Below are positions 18,239 through 27,019 of a DNA stretch of 64,000 nucleotides, piece by piece (within the stretch, counting starts at the first letter, position 1; every line of letters begins with the position of its first letter). Below the pieces are notes generated by a model, which saw nothing but the letters and a program-made list of their open reading frames with translations, searched no databases and was not told the origin of the DNA. Position numbers and translations under genes: made by a program. Source of the DNA: Bradyrhizobium genosp. L (GTDB lineage Bacteria; Pseudomonadota; Alphaproteobacteria; Rhizobiales; Xanthobacteraceae); contig NZ_CP061378.1 in assembly GCF_015624485.1 (NCBI RefSeq), forward strand, positions 6,783,501 to 6,847,500. The letters run 5' to 3'.

Positions 18239-18949
18239 TTACGGCTGCGGCTCGGCCTTCGCAAAACGGTCGTCCAGCGCGTAGCCGGCGCCGCGGACGG
18301 TGCGGATCGGGTCCTGCTCGCGGCCGGGATTGAGCAGCTTGCGCAGGCGGCCGATATGCACGTCGACGGTGCGCTCGTCGATGTAGATGTCGCGGCCCCA
18401 GACGCTGTCGAGCAACTGCTCGCGGCTGAACACGCGGCCGGGATGTTCGAGGAAGAATTCGAGCAGGCGATACTCGGTCGGCCCGAGATCGATCGGACGG
18501 CCAGAGCGCGCGACGCGGCGCTTCTCGCGGTCGAGTTCGATGTCGCCATAGGTCAGGACGGTTGCGAGCCGCTCCGGGCTGGCGCGGCGCAGCAGGCCCT
18601 TGACCCGGGCGAGCAGCTCCGGAACCGAGAACGGCTTGACGATGTAGTCGTCGGCGCCGGTGGCGAGCCCGCGCACGCGCTCGCTCTCCTCGCCGCGCGC
18701 GGTCAGCATGATGATCGGCAGCTGCTTGGTCTCGGGCCGCGCCCGCAGGCGGCGGCACAGCTCGATGCCGGAGAGGCCCGGCAGCATCCAGTCGAGCACC
18801 ACGAGATCGGGGACGCGCTCTTTCAGCCGGGTGTCGGCGTCGTCGCCGCGCCCGACCGTCTCGACATCGTAGCCCTCGGCGTCGAGGTTGTAGCGCAGCA
18901 ACGTCGTCAGCGCCTCCTCGTCTTCGACTACCAGAATGCGTGCGCTCAT
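18239..18949 (-). CDS. phoB: Phosphate regulon response regulator PhoB
   Basis: PhoB is the OmpR-family response regulator that binds Pho boxes under phosphate limitation. The 236-residue protein has a receiver domain with phospho-acceptor Asp53 (VVLDWMLPG), the switch Thr in IIMLTARGEE, and Lys in DDYIVKPFS. The winged helix has DLGPTEYRLLEFFLEHPGR, ERTVDVHIGRLRKLL and TVRGAGYAL. It is the last gene of the leftward phoR-pst-phoU-phoB island, separated from phoU by a full family C repeat, so it may have its own promoter. Confidence 0.96.
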   Translation of the reverse strand: MSARILVVEDEEALTTLLRYNLDAEGYDVETVGRGDDADTRLKERVPDLVVLDWMLPGLSGIELCRRLRARPETKQLPIIMLTARGEESERVRGLATGADDYIVKPFSVPELLARVKGLLRRASPERLATVLTYGDIELDREKRRVARSGRPIDLGPTEYRLLEFFLEHPGRVFSREQLLDSVWGRDIYIDERTVDVHIGRLRKLLNPGREQDPIRTVRGAGYALDDRFAKAEPQP

Positions 18950-19002
18950 CGGTCTAAGTTCTCTCTGTGGGATGATCCGTTACCCGGACGCCAACCGAAA
19001 CG

Positions 19003-19106
19003 CTAAAGCGCGATGAGATTGGGTTGAATCGTCATCGCGCTTTAGCTCTTTGTTTGAGCATGATCTTTTCGGAAAACCGCTTCACACTTTTCCGGATCAT
19101 GCTCTA
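19003..19106. repeat. Interspersed repeat, family C, full copy (inverted)
   Basis: Nearly identical to 6943-7046 but in the opposite orientation. Its terminal CTA (19104-19106) is the TAG stop codon of phoU. Confidence 0.9.
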
Positions 19107-19820
19107 GTTACCCGGCACCGTGGTGGCGAAATTGGTCATGTCGCCCTTGGGACGCTTGTCGGTGATCTGTTGTCCTTCGATCATGTAGAACACGGTCTCG
19201 GCAATGTTGGTCGCGTGGTCGCCGATCCGCTCGATGTTCTTGGCACAGAACATCAGATGGATGCAGAACGAGATGTTGCGCGGGTCTTCCATCATGTAGG
19301 TGAGCAGCTCGCGGAACAGCGAGGTGCAGATCGCATCGACCTCCTCGTCGCCCTTCCAGACGTTCATCGCCGCCGGCAGATCGTGCGCGGCATAGGCGTC
19401 CAGCACCGACTTGACCTGCGACAGCACGAGGTCGGTCATGTGCTCGAGGCCGCGGATCAGCTTCAGCGGCTGGAAATCGCTCTCCAGCGCGGCAACGCGC
19501 TTGCCCATGTTCTTGGCGAGGTCGCCGATCCGCTCGAGGTCGGTGGCGACCCGCATCGCGCCGACGATCTCGCGCAGGTCGATCGCCATCGGCTGGCGGC
19601 GCGCGATGGTCAACACCGCGCGCTCCTCGATGACGCGCTGCAAATTGTCGATCTCGATGTCGGCGGCGACCACGCGCTTGCCGAGCGCGACGTCGCGCCG
19701 GATCAGGGCGTCCACGGACTCGGTGATCATGCGTTCGACGAGGCCGCCCATCTCGGCGACCAGGCGGGTCAGTTCCTGCAGGTCGCTGTCGAATGCCTTG
19801 GCGGTATGTTCAGAAGCCAT
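19104..19820 (-). CDS. phoU: Phosphate signalling protein PhoU
   Basis: PhoU couples the Pst transporter to PhoR and keeps the Pho regulon off when phosphate is plentiful. The 238-residue all-helical protein has the two internal PhoU repeats, each with the metal-binding E/DxxxD pattern (ATDLERIGDLAKNMGK and AKNIERIGDHATNIAE). The start at 19820 has a strong GAAGGAG 8 nt upstream; the ATG at 19841 would place that site inside the gene. It lies downstream of pstB in the same direction. The stop TAG comes from a family C repeat. Confidence 0.95.
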   Translation of the reverse strand: MASEHTAKAFDSDLQELTRLVAEMGGLVERMITESVDALIRRDVALGKRVVAADIEIDNLQRVIEERAVLTIARRQPMAIDLREIVGAMRVATDLERIGDLAKNMGKRVAALESDFQPLKLIRGLEHMTDLVLSQVKSVLDAYAAHDLPAAMNVWKGDEEVDAICTSLFRELLTYMMEDPRNISFCIHLMFCAKNIERIGDHATNIAETVFYMIEGQQITDKRPKGDMTNFATTVPGN

Positions 19821-19873
19821 CGCTTGGTCTCCTTCAACCATGATCCATGCCGGACCATGATCTCATGTCCCTG

Positions 19874-19927
19874 TTTGAGCATGATGTCATCGGAAAGCCG
19901 GTCCACGGCGTTCCGGATCGTGCGCTA
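19874..19927. repeat. Partial, diverged family C repeat
   Basis: The segment tttgagcatgatgtcatcggaaa...ttccggatcgtgcgctag is the first family C hairpin with mismatches. Its last bases encode the TAG stop of pstB (19925-19927). Confidence 0.6.
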
Positions 19928-20743
19928 GCCAAACCGGCCGGTGATGTAGTCCTGGGTGCGTCGATCGCTCGGCGAGGTGAAGATCTTGTTGGTGTCGTCG
20001 AACTCGATCAACTCGCCGAGATACATGAAGGCGGTCTTGTCGGAGACGCGCGCCGCCTGCTGCATGTTGTGGGTGACGATCGCGATCGTGTAGTCCTCGG
20101 ACAGTTCCTGGATCAGTTCCTCGACCTTGGCGGTCGAGATCGGATCGAGCGCCGAGCACGGCTCGTCGAACAGAATGACCTCGGGGCGCACCGCGACGGT
20201 GCGCGCGATGCAAAGGCGCTGCTGCTGGCCGCCGGAGAGCGACAGGCCCGACGCGTTCAGCTTGTCCTTGACCTCGTTCCACAGCGCGCCGCCGCGCAAC
20301 GCCTTCTCGACGCGGTCGTCCATCTCGCTCTTCGAGATCTTCTCGTAGAGGCGGATGCCGAACGCGATGTTCTCGTAGATCGTCATCGGGAACGGCGTCG
20401 GCTTCTGGAACACCATGCCGACCCGCGCGCGCAGCAGGTTGAGGTCGAGCTTGGGATCGAGGATGTTGGTCTGGTCCAGCATCAGCTGGCCGACCGCGCG
20501 CTGGCCCGGATAGAGGTCGTACATCCGGTTGAAGATGCGCAGCAGGGTCGACTTGCCGCAGCCGGACGGGCCGATGAACGCCGTGACGCGGTTGGTGCCG
20601 AGCGTCAGGTTGATGTTCTTCAGCGCGTGGTGCTCGCCGTAGTAGAAGTTGAGGTTGCGCACCGTGACCTTCGGCGGCGCCTCCGGCAGCGGCACCTGCG
20701 GAACTTGGCTGGTGGCGGTTGTCGACATGGAAAGTTCGGTCAT
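19925..20743 (-). CDS. pstB: Phosphate ABC transporter ATP-binding protein PstB
   Basis: PstB powers high-affinity phosphate import. The 272-residue ATPase has Walker [10 protein letters not shown] (residues 58-66), a Q-loop in VFQKPTPFP, signature [16 protein letters not shown], Walker [14 protein letters not shown], and the switch His in [14 protein letters not shown]. The PFP after the Q-loop and CSALDP are typical of PstB. Its ATG overlaps the TGA of pstA (4 nt). The N-terminus has about 24 extra residues before the ABC domain. Confidence 0.97.
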   Translation of the reverse strand: MTELSMSTTATSQVPQVPLPEAPPKVTVRNLNFYYGEHHALKNINLTLGTNRVTAFIGPSGCGKSTLLRIFNRMYDLYPGQRAVGQLMLDQTNILDPKLDLNLLRARVGMVFQKPTPFPMTIYENIAFGIRLYEKISKSEMDDRVEKALRGGALWNEVKDKLNASGLSLSGGQQQRLCIARTVAVRPEVILFDEPCSALDPISTAKVEELIQELSEDYTIAIVTHNMQQAARVSDKTAFMYLGELIEFDDTNKIFTSPSDRRTQDYITGRFG

Positions 20744-21585
20744 TTTGCGGCCCTTTCGGCACCGAGGACGCGCGCGCCGATATTGAGCGCGAGCACGGTG
20801 ATGGTGATCAGCAATGCGCCGCTCCAGGCCAACTCTTTCCAGTAGGCGTAGGGGCTTTGCACGAAGTTGTTGATGGTGACCGGCAGGTTGGCCATCGAGC
20901 TGGTCAGATCCCAGCTGAAGAACTGGTTCGACAGCGCGGTGAACAATAGCGGCGCGGTCTCGCCGGCGACGCGCGCGGTCGCCAGCAGCACGCCGGTGAT
21001 CAGGCCCGATCGGGCCGCACGATAGGCGATGCGCTTGATCACCAGCGAACGCGGCAGGCCGAGCGCGGAGGCCGCCTCGCGCAGCGGATTCGGCACCAGC
21101 AGCAGCATGTCCTCCGTGGTGCGTACCACCACCGGAATGACGATGACGGCAAGCGCGAGCGCGCCGGCGATCGCCGAGAAGCCGCGCATCGGCACCACGA
21201 CCGCGCCGTAGACGAACAGGCCGATGATGATCGAGGGCGCGCTGAGCAGGATGTCGTTGATGAAGCGGATCACCGAGGTGAGCTTGTCATGCTTGCCGTA
21301 TTCGGCAAGGTAAGTGCCGGCGAACAGGCCGAGCGGCGCGCCGATGCCGACCCCGATCACGGTCATGATGACCGAGCCGACGATGGCGTTCAAAAGACCG
21401 CCTTCGGTCGAACCGGGCGGCGGCGTGTTCTGGGTGAACAGCTGCACGCTGAGGCCGGCGAGGCCGTTATAGAGCAGCGTGGCCAGGATCAGCGCCAGCC
21501 AGGTGACGCCGAACAGCGCGGCGGCGACGCAGAGGGCGCGGATCACGATGTCGTTGCGGCGGCGGGATTTGTAGATCGGGTTCAT
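20740..21585 (-). CDS. pstA: Phosphate ABC transporter permease PstA
   Basis: The 281-residue inner-membrane permease has six predicted helices and the PstA motifs [32 protein letters not shown] and the cytoplasmic coupling loop [22 protein letters not shown]. It forms the channel with PstC. It overlaps pstB by 4 nt and lies 4 nt after pstC, so translation is probably coupled through the operon. Confidence 0.96.
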   Translation of the reverse strand: MNPIYKSRRRNDIVIRALCVAAALFGVTWLALILATLLYNGLAGLSVQLFTQNTPPPGSTEGGLLNAIVGSVIMTVIGVGIGAPLGLFAGTYLAEYGKHDKLTSVIRFINDILLSAPSIIIGLFVYGAVVVPMRGFSAIAGALALAVIVIPVVVRTTEDMLLLVPNPLREAASALGLPRSLVIKRIAYRAARSGLITGVLLATARVAGETAPLLFTALSNQFFSWDLTSSMANLPVTINNFVQSPYAYWKELAWSGALLITITVLALNIGARVLGAERAAK

Positions 21586-21589
21586 GGCG

Positions 21590-22597
21590 TTATTTCCCCG
21601 CCTTCTTCTCGAGCCGCAGCAGCATCAGCCGCGCGCCGGCCAGCACGAAGAAGGTCAGCACGAACAGGAGCAGGCCGAGCAGGATCAGGCCGGACTGGTG
21701 CAGGCCGTCGCTCTCGGCGAATTCGGAGGCGATCGCCGCCGAGATCGTGGTACCCGGCGCGAAGATCGACGACGAGATGCGGAACGAGTTGCCGATGATG
21801 AAAGTCACCGCCATGGTCTCGCCGAGCGCGCGGCCGAGCGCCAGCATGATGCCGCCGATCACGCCGACCCTGGTGTAGGGGATCACGACGTTACGGACGA
21901 CTTCCCAGGTGGTGCAGCCCATGCCGTAGGCGGCTTCCTTGAGCACCGGCGGCACGGTCTTGAACACGTCGACCGAGATCGCGGTGATGAAGGGCAGCAC
22001 CATGATCGAGAGGATCAGCGCGGCGTTGAACAGGCTGAGATAGGACGGCGGTCCGCCGAACACCGCACCCAGCACCGGCACGCCCTCGAAGACGCGGATG
22101 ATGAACGGCTGGAACGTGTTGGCCAGGAACGGGCCGAGCACGAAGAAGCCCCACATGCCGTAGATGATGGACGGGATGCCGGCGAGCAGCTCGATGGCGA
22201 TGCCGATCGGGCGGCGCAGCCATTGCGGGCACAGCTCGGTCAGGAACACGGCAATGCCGAGACCGACCGGAATGGCGATCAACATCGCGATCACCGAGGT
22301 CAGCATGGTTCCGTAGATCGGGCCGAGCGCGCCGAGCACCGGCGGATCCGCCGAAGGCGCCCAGCGCTGGGTGGTCAGGAACGCGAAGCCGTATTCGTGC
22401 ATCGCCGGCCAGGCGCCGACAATGAGCGAGATGATGATGCCGCCGAGGATCAGCAGCACCGAAATCGCGGAAATCCGGGTGATCCAATAAAAGGTGAGAT
22501 CGCCGAGCTTGAATGCACTCAGCGCCCTGGCACGGTCATAGGGTCCGACAGCGTCGACCACGTTGCTCGTGTCGCTTTGAACGGCCATATCTACCAC
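21590..22597 (-). CDS. pstC: Phosphate ABC transporter permease PstC
   Basis: The 335-residue permease has a cytoplasmic N-terminus and about seven hydrophobic helices. It shows PstC features: [64 protein letters not shown], and the coupling helix [26 protein letters not shown]. It pairs with PstA to move phosphate delivered by PstS. It is separated from pstS by 233 nt containing a large hairpin, an arrangement that usually lowers expression relative to the binding protein. Confidence 0.96.
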   Translation of the reverse strand: MVDMAVQSDTSNVVDAVGPYDRARALSAFKLGDLTFYWITRISAISVLLILGGIIISLIVGAWPAMHEYGFAFLTTQRWAPSADPPVLGALGPIYGTMLTSVIAMLIAIPVGLGIAVFLTELCPQWLRRPIGIAIELLAGIPSIIYGMWGFFVLGPFLANTFQPFIIRVFEGVPVLGAVFGGPPSYLSLFNAALILSIMVLPFITAISVDVFKTVPPVLKEAAYGMGCTTWEVVRNVVIPYTRVGVIGGIMLALGRALGETMAVTFIIGNSFRISSSIFAPGTTISAAIASEFAESDGLHQSGLILLGLLLFVLTFFVLAGARLMLLRLEKKAGK

Positions 22598-22774
22598 GCT
22601 GATCCCCTGTCCGCTTTACATTTCGTGGCCTGGATGGTCGGGCCGATCAGGCCTTCCATCCCGGTGAAGGCACGGAGTTCGGTGAGCTCGGAGTTCGGTG
22701 AACTCGTCCTGGCGCGAGGGAACGCCTGCGAGCGGCCGTAACTTCAAATCACGAGAGCCTTCCGGAAGTCCCGC

Positions 22775-22802
22775 CCCTCTTCCTTCCGAGGAAGGAAGAG
22801 GG
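22775..22802 (-). terminator. Hairpin between pstS and pstC
   Basis: A 13-bp inverted repeat, CCCTCTTCCTTCC on the left and GGAAGGAAGAGGG on the right, lies just downstream of pstS with no U-run after it. It could protect the pstS mRNA 3' end or partly stop transcription before pstC. Nearby at about 22676-22707 is a tandem duplication of a 16-bp unit (cggagttcggtga + gct/act). Confidence 0.5.
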
Positions 22803-22830
22803 AAAGGTTCGTTGTCTTGTCGCGAGCGCG

Positions 22831-23841
22831 TTAGCTCTTGATGTCGGCCGACCAGGTCTTCTCGATCAGCTTGATGACCGAGTCGGGCATCGGGATGTAG
22901 TCGAGCTCTTCAGCCGGCTTGGCACCCTTCTCGAAGGCGTACTTGAAGAACTTGAGCGCTTCCAGCGACGCCGCCTTGTCGGTCGCTTCCTTGTGCATCA
23001 GCACGAAGGTCGAAGCGACGATCGGCCAGGACTTGTCGCCGGGCTGGTCGGTGAGGATCAGGAAGTAGCCGGGAGCGTTGGCCCAGTCGGCATTCGAGGC
23101 GGCAGCCTGGAACGCTTCGTTGGTCGGCTGGATGGTCTTGCCGGCCTTGTTGACCAGCGCGGTGTAGGTCAGCTTGTTCTGCTTGGCATAGGCGTACTCG
23201 ACATAGCCGATCGAGTTCTTGGTCTGGCCGATGTTGGCGGCCACGCCCTCGTTGCCCTTGGCGCCGACGCCGACCGGCCATTCGACGGCCGTACCGGAGC
23301 CGACCTTGCTCTTCCAATCCGCGCTGACCTTGGAGAGGTAGTCGGTGAAGTTGAAGGTGGTGCCCGAACCGTCGGCGCGGTGCACGACGGCGATCGCTTC
23401 CGACGGCAGCTTGGCGTTCGGGTTGAGCTTCTTGATCGCCGCGTCATCCCACTTGGTGATCTTGCCGAGGAAGATGTCGCCCATGGTCTGGCCGTCGAGT
23501 ACCAGTTCGCCGGCCTTGACGCCGTCGATGTTCACGACCGGAACGATCGCGCCCATGATCATCGGCCACTGGGCCAGTCCGTCCTTCTGGAGCTGGTCGG
23601 CCTTGAGCGGCGCGTCGGTCGCACCGAAGGTCACGGTCTTGGCCTGGATCTGCTTGATACCGGCGCCCGAACCGATCGACTGATAGTTCACGCCGCTGCC
23701 GGATTCCTTCTTGTAGGCATCGGCCCACTTCGAGAGGACCGGGAAAATGAAGGTCGAGCCCGCGCCCGTGATATCGGCCGCGAAAGCAGGCGTCGACACC
23801 GCCAGCACGCCGGCGGCGCAGATTGCCTTGATGAAATTCAT
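22831..23841 (-). CDS. pstS: Phosphate ABC transporter substrate-binding protein PstS
   Basis: PstS captures phosphate in the periplasm. The 336-residue protein has a cleavable signal peptide ([21 protein letters not shown]) followed by [22 protein letters not shown]. The phosphate-site motifs are GSGAGIKQI and [16 protein letters not shown], with [10 protein letters not shown] later. The start at 23841 has AAAGGAG 8 nt upstream. A Pho box lies about 95 nt before it, so it is a direct PhoB target and the first gene of the inducible operon. Confidence 0.97.
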   Translation of the reverse strand: MNFIKAICAAGVLAVSTPAFAADITGAGSTFIFPVLSKWADAYKKESGSGVNYQSIGSGAGIKQIQAKTVTFGATDAPLKADQLQKDGLAQWPMIMGAIVPVVNIDGVKAGELVLDGQTMGDIFLGKITKWDDAAIKKLNPNAKLPSEAIAVVHRADGSGTTFNFTDYLSKVSADWKSKVGSGTAVEWPVGVGAKGNEGVAANIGQTKNSIGYVEYAYAKQNKLTYTALVNKAGKTIQPTNEAFQAAASNADWANAPGYFLILTDQPGDKSWPIVASTFVLMHKEATDKAASLEALKFFKYAFEKGAKPAEELDYIPMPDSVIKLIEKTWSADIKS

Positions 23842-23936
23842 AGTGATCTCCTTTGGCGGGCGAAGCGCCGAATGCGCCCGATCGCGCCCACGCCGGTCCA
23901 TCTAGGATCGGTCGGTGCTGCTTTTATAAAGGTTGG

Positions 23937-23954
23937 ATGACAGTTGGATGACAG
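23937..23954 (-). promoter_or_regulatory. Pho box (PhoB operator) of pstS
   Basis: On the minus strand two perfect CTGTCAT repeats are spaced 11 nt start to start (CTGTCAT-CCAA-CTGTCAT). They are followed by CCAACC and, 8 nt on, a TATAAA -10-like hexamer (23928-23923). This is the standard Pho-box promoter layout. Confidence 0.92.
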
Positions 23955-23974
23955 ACGCAAGCCGCTGAAATACT

Positions 23975-25288
23975 TCAGCTTTGGGTTTGCACATGGGTCC
24001 GCGGCCGGGGAAAACAGGCCGTAAAAGTGGCGCCGTTTTTCGGCACGCTTTCGATCAAAAGCCGCCCGCGATGACGGTTAAGAATATGTTTCACCAACGA
24101 TAATCCGAGGCCGGTTCCACCCTGACTGCGGCTGTCACCGACGTCGACCCGGTAGAAGCGCTCGGTCAGCCGCGGCAGGTGCTCCGGCGCGATCCCGGGG
24201 CCGAAATCCCGCACCATGATACGGATTTCGGGGGTGGTCTCGCCCGGCGTGCCTGGAACCGCCTGGTTCAGCGACACTATGACGCGGCCGCCGGAGGCGC
24301 CGTATTTGAGCGCATTCTCGATCAGGTTCTCGAACAGCCGCAGCAGCTCCTCGCGGTCACCGGCGATCGCAACCGGCTTCTCGGGCAGGTCGACCTCGAT
24401 CTCGACCTGGCGCTCCGCGGCGAGCGCCTCGAGCCCGTCGACCACCTGGCGGATGATCGGCACGATATCGATCAGCGCCTCGGGGCGGACATGGGCCGAC
24501 AACTCGACCCGCGACAGCGACAGCAAATCGTCGATCAGCCGCGCCATGCGGGTGGCCTGGGTGTGCATGATGCCGAGGAAGCGCTCGCGCGCCCGCGCAT
24601 CCTCGCGCGCTGGCCCCTGCAGGGTGTCGATGAAGCCGGACAGCGCGGCAAGCGGCGTGCGCAGCTCGTGGCTGGCATTGGCGACGAAGTCGGCGCGCAT
24701 CTCCTCGACCCGGCGCAGCGGCGTCAGGTCGTGGAAGGTCATCAGCATGCACTTCTCGGTGCCGCCGAATTGGGTCGGCACCGGCACCGGCGTGATCACC
24801 AGCTCCATCCAGCGATCGACCGGCACGTGGTCGGTGTAGGTGGCGCGGCGCGGCTCGGCGGTCGCGATCGCCTCGCGCAGCGCGATGATGATTTCCGGCG
24901 AACGCAGCGCAAATTGCGCCAATTCGTTCTTGCGCAGCGCCGGCGCGAGCTGCGCTGCGGCGGTGTTGAGATGGATGACACGGCCGGCGCGATCGAGCAG
25001 CACCGCCGGGTCCGGCATGCCGGCGACGACGGCGCTGACGGCCGAGGCCTCGACCGGATTGCCGCCGCGGACATCTTCGCGCGAGGTGGTCGCATCGTGC
25101 AGCCGCCACGGCACCAGCGCCGCGGCTGCGATGCAGACGAACACCGCGCAGGCGCGCACCAGCGACAATTCGCCGAGCGCGACCACCACGCTCAGCGCGA
25201 GCGCCGCGGCGAGCAGGATCAGGGCGGCGTGACGCAACCGGTCCGGCCACGGCGAGAAGATGGAGGAAGGCGAATCGTCAATAGCCAT
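23975..25288 (-). CDS. phoR: Phosphate regulon sensor histidine kinase PhoR
   Basis: PhoR is the membrane kinase that phosphorylates PhoB under phosphate starvation. The 437-residue protein has two hydrophobic helices (about 19-38 and 42-61) with almost no periplasmic loop, a PAS domain (about 85-195), the H box FVANASHELRTPL with His207, an N box ENLIENALKYG, G1 DFGPGIAPEHL and G2 GGTGLGLSLVKHIL. The lack of a periplasmic sensor domain fits sensing through PstSCAB-PhoU. It is the first gene of the island; the Pho box lies 20 nt after its stop. Confidence 0.96.
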   Translation of the reverse strand: MAIDDSPSSIFSPWPDRLRHAALILLAAALALSVVVALGELSLVRACAVFVCIAAAALVPWRLHDATTSREDVRGGNPVEASAVSAVVAGMPDPAVLLDRAGRVIHLNTAAAQLAPALRKNELAQFALRSPEIIIALREAIATAEPRRATYTDHVPVDRWMELVITPVPVPTQFGGTEKCMLMTFHDLTPLRRVEEMRADFVANASHELRTPLAALSGFIDTLQGPAREDARARERFLGIMHTQATRMARLIDDLLSLSRVELSAHVRPEALIDIVPIIRQVVDGLEALAAERQVEIEVDLPEKPVAIAGDREELLRLFENLIENALKYGASGGRVIVSLNQAVPGTPGETTPEIRIMVRDFGPGIAPEHLPRLTERFYRVDVGDSRSQGGTGLGLSLVKHILNRHRGRLLIESVPKNGATFTACFPRPRTHVQTQS

Positions 25289-25371
25289 CGCGACGGCTTT
25301 CTTCCCTTCGGTTCGTGACCCGCTCGGGCGAGGTCAAAATCGACCGCGCGAGGAGCCATCGGGCCGCATCG

Positions 25372-26427
25372 TCAGGCGCCGGAGTCACCGCGCTTGCGGA
25401 CCAGAACCGCTTCGTGGTGCGGCTCGGCGCGGGATCCCGAATCAGCCTGCGACAGGCGTTTCAATCGGGCGCCGACGATAACCTCCCGAAACGTCAGCAA
25501 GATTACAGATATGACGAAGGGCGCAATATAATAGAGCAGGCGGAACAGCAGCATGCCGCCGAGCAGGTCCTCGCGGTCCATCTGCCAGAGGCCGACCAGC
25601 ATGGCGGCATCGAACACGCCAAGCCCGCCGGGCGAGTGGCTGGCGAAGCCGAGCAGGGTCGCCGACACGAAGATCACGGCGACCACGACAAAGCCGAGAT
25701 TGGGCTCGTCCGGCACCAGCACATACATCGCGAGCGCGCAGAAGCCGAGGTCGACGATGCCGATCGCGATCTGCAGCAAGGTCAGCGGGCCGCCCGGCAA
25801 GGTCACCGTCCAGGGGCCACGGCCGACCACCCGCTTCTGGGTCCAGACCCAGACCACATAGGCCACCAGCGCGACGATGATCCCAAACGCCAGCGCCCGA
25901 TTCAGCCAGGGCGGCAGCTGGTCGATGTTGGCGGCCGCCTCCGGATGATAGGCGATGCCGAGCCCGAGTACTGCGGCATTGCCGAGCCAGAAGGTGAGGC
26001 CGGCAAGGAAGCAGATTTTTGCGACGTCGATCGCATTCAGCCCCCAGGCCGAATAGATCCGGTAGCGCACCGCGCCGCCGGTGAAGACGCTGGCGCCGAC
26101 ATTGTGCCCGATCGAATAGGAGGTGAACGAGGCCAGCGCGTTGATGCGGTACGGCACGTGGCCGTGGCCGATCGCGCGCACCGCGAACAGATCGTAGAAG
26201 GTCAGGGTGAAGTAGCCTGCGGCGACGAAGGCGGCGGCCAGCGCGATCTGGCGCGGCTCGGTGCTCTTGATCGCCTCCAGCACCTCGTTGGAATCGATGC
26301 CGCGCAGCATGTGGTAGAGCACGTAGCAGGCGATCCCGATCACGGCGATGCTGACGACGACACCCAGCCGGTGCAGGATCTGCTTCTGGCGCAGAAACGC
26401 CATCGCCCCGCGTATTGCTTCCAGCAT
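25372..26427 (-). CDS. LPG-synthase/YbhN-type multi-pass membrane protein
   Basis: The 351-residue protein has about eight hydrophobic helices and matches the transmembrane domain shared by lysylphosphatidylglycerol synthases and UPF0104 (YbhN-like) proteins. Typical segments are SYSIGHNVGASVFTGGAVRYRIYSAWGL and FASHSPGGLGVFDAAMLVGL. The soluble aminoacyl-transfer domain of MprF is absent, so it is not a complete LPG synthase; family members are proposed lipid flippases or modifiers. It reads in the same direction as phoR but 83 nt upstream with no clear link. Confidence 0.85.
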   Translation of the reverse strand: MLEAIRGAMAFLRQKQILHRLGVVVSIAVIGIACYVLYHMLRGIDSNEVLEAIKSTEPRQIALAAAFVAAGYFTLTFYDLFAVRAIGHGHVPYRINALASFTSYSIGHNVGASVFTGGAVRYRIYSAWGLNAIDVAKICFLAGLTFWLGNAAVLGLGIAYHPEAAANIDQLPPWLNRALAFGIIVALVAYVVWVWTQKRVVGRGPWTVTLPGGPLTLLQIAIGIVDLGFCALAMYVLVPDEPNLGFVVVAVIFVSATLLGFASHSPGGLGVFDAAMLVGLWQMDREDLLGGMLLFRLLYYIAPFVISVILLTFREVIVGARLKRLSQADSGSRAEPHHEAVLVRKRGDSGA

Positions 26428-26720
26428 CTAGACCTCGAATTGCGATCCCGCGACGGCGGCTCCCGGGCGAACCCCGCCGACGCTCCGCTGTTCCCTGCCC
26501 CCTGTAGCGCGTTTTGAGCCGCAGTGGAATTCGTCGAACGACAATAAAACGCGCATCTTCAAGATATTAGGGATGATTCATGACAGCGGATGCACAAATT
26601 TGGGCGTTTGGCTGCACATCGACAAGGCTTTGTCGCGCAAGTGCGGCAGATCGCCCGCCACACGAAATCCGGGAAACTACGGGACAACGCCTCACCGTGC
26701 CGTGATCGCAAGGTCATGCC
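26428..26720. other. Intergenic region without a recognisable gene
   Basis: About 290 nt between two minus-strand genes. The stretch around 26510-26600 is AT-richer and could hold the promoter of the downstream membrane protein. I find no convincing coding sequence or repeat of families A-F. Confidence 0.4.
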
Positions 26721-27017
26721 CTAGCTCGCGGGCCTGCTGCGCGACACCACGCGGTCGCGCAGCCAGGAGCCGACCGCGCAGCCGCACAGATAGAGCGCGA
26801 ACATGATCAGGAACAGGTCGAGCCAATAGCCGAAGCGGCCGGGCACCACATGGGTGAACGACGCGGCGATCAGCGCAGCCGCCAGCAGCGACAGCCAGCG
26901 CATCCAGAACTTCGAGACGCCCTGCGCCCGATGCACCACGGCGATCCAGCCCATGCCGAAGCCGAGCAGCAGCGCCGCCACCAGCCAGCCCCAGAAGAAT
27001 GTCGCAAGCTGGGTCAT
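26721..27017 (-). CDS. Small multi-pass membrane protein
   Basis: The 98-residue protein has three clear hydrophobic helices (about 8-27, 38-57, 66-87) and a basic C-terminus (LRDRVVSRSRPAS). I do not recognise a family. It starts 2 nt after the stop of the OmpA-domain gene, so both are almost certainly translated from one message. This suggests a role linked to the envelope protein upstream. Confidence 0.75.
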   Translation of the reverse strand: MTQLATFFWGWLVAALLLGFGMGWIAVVHRAQGVSKFWMRWLSLLAAALIAASFTHVVPGRFGYWLDLFLIMFALYLCGCAVGSWLRDRVVSRSRPAS

Positions 27018-27019
27018 CG

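Noticed and set aside
26573..26806. Small plus-strand frame between the membrane protein genes
   Set aside because: It overlaps a real minus-strand gene, lacks a ribosome site and has no recognisable features.
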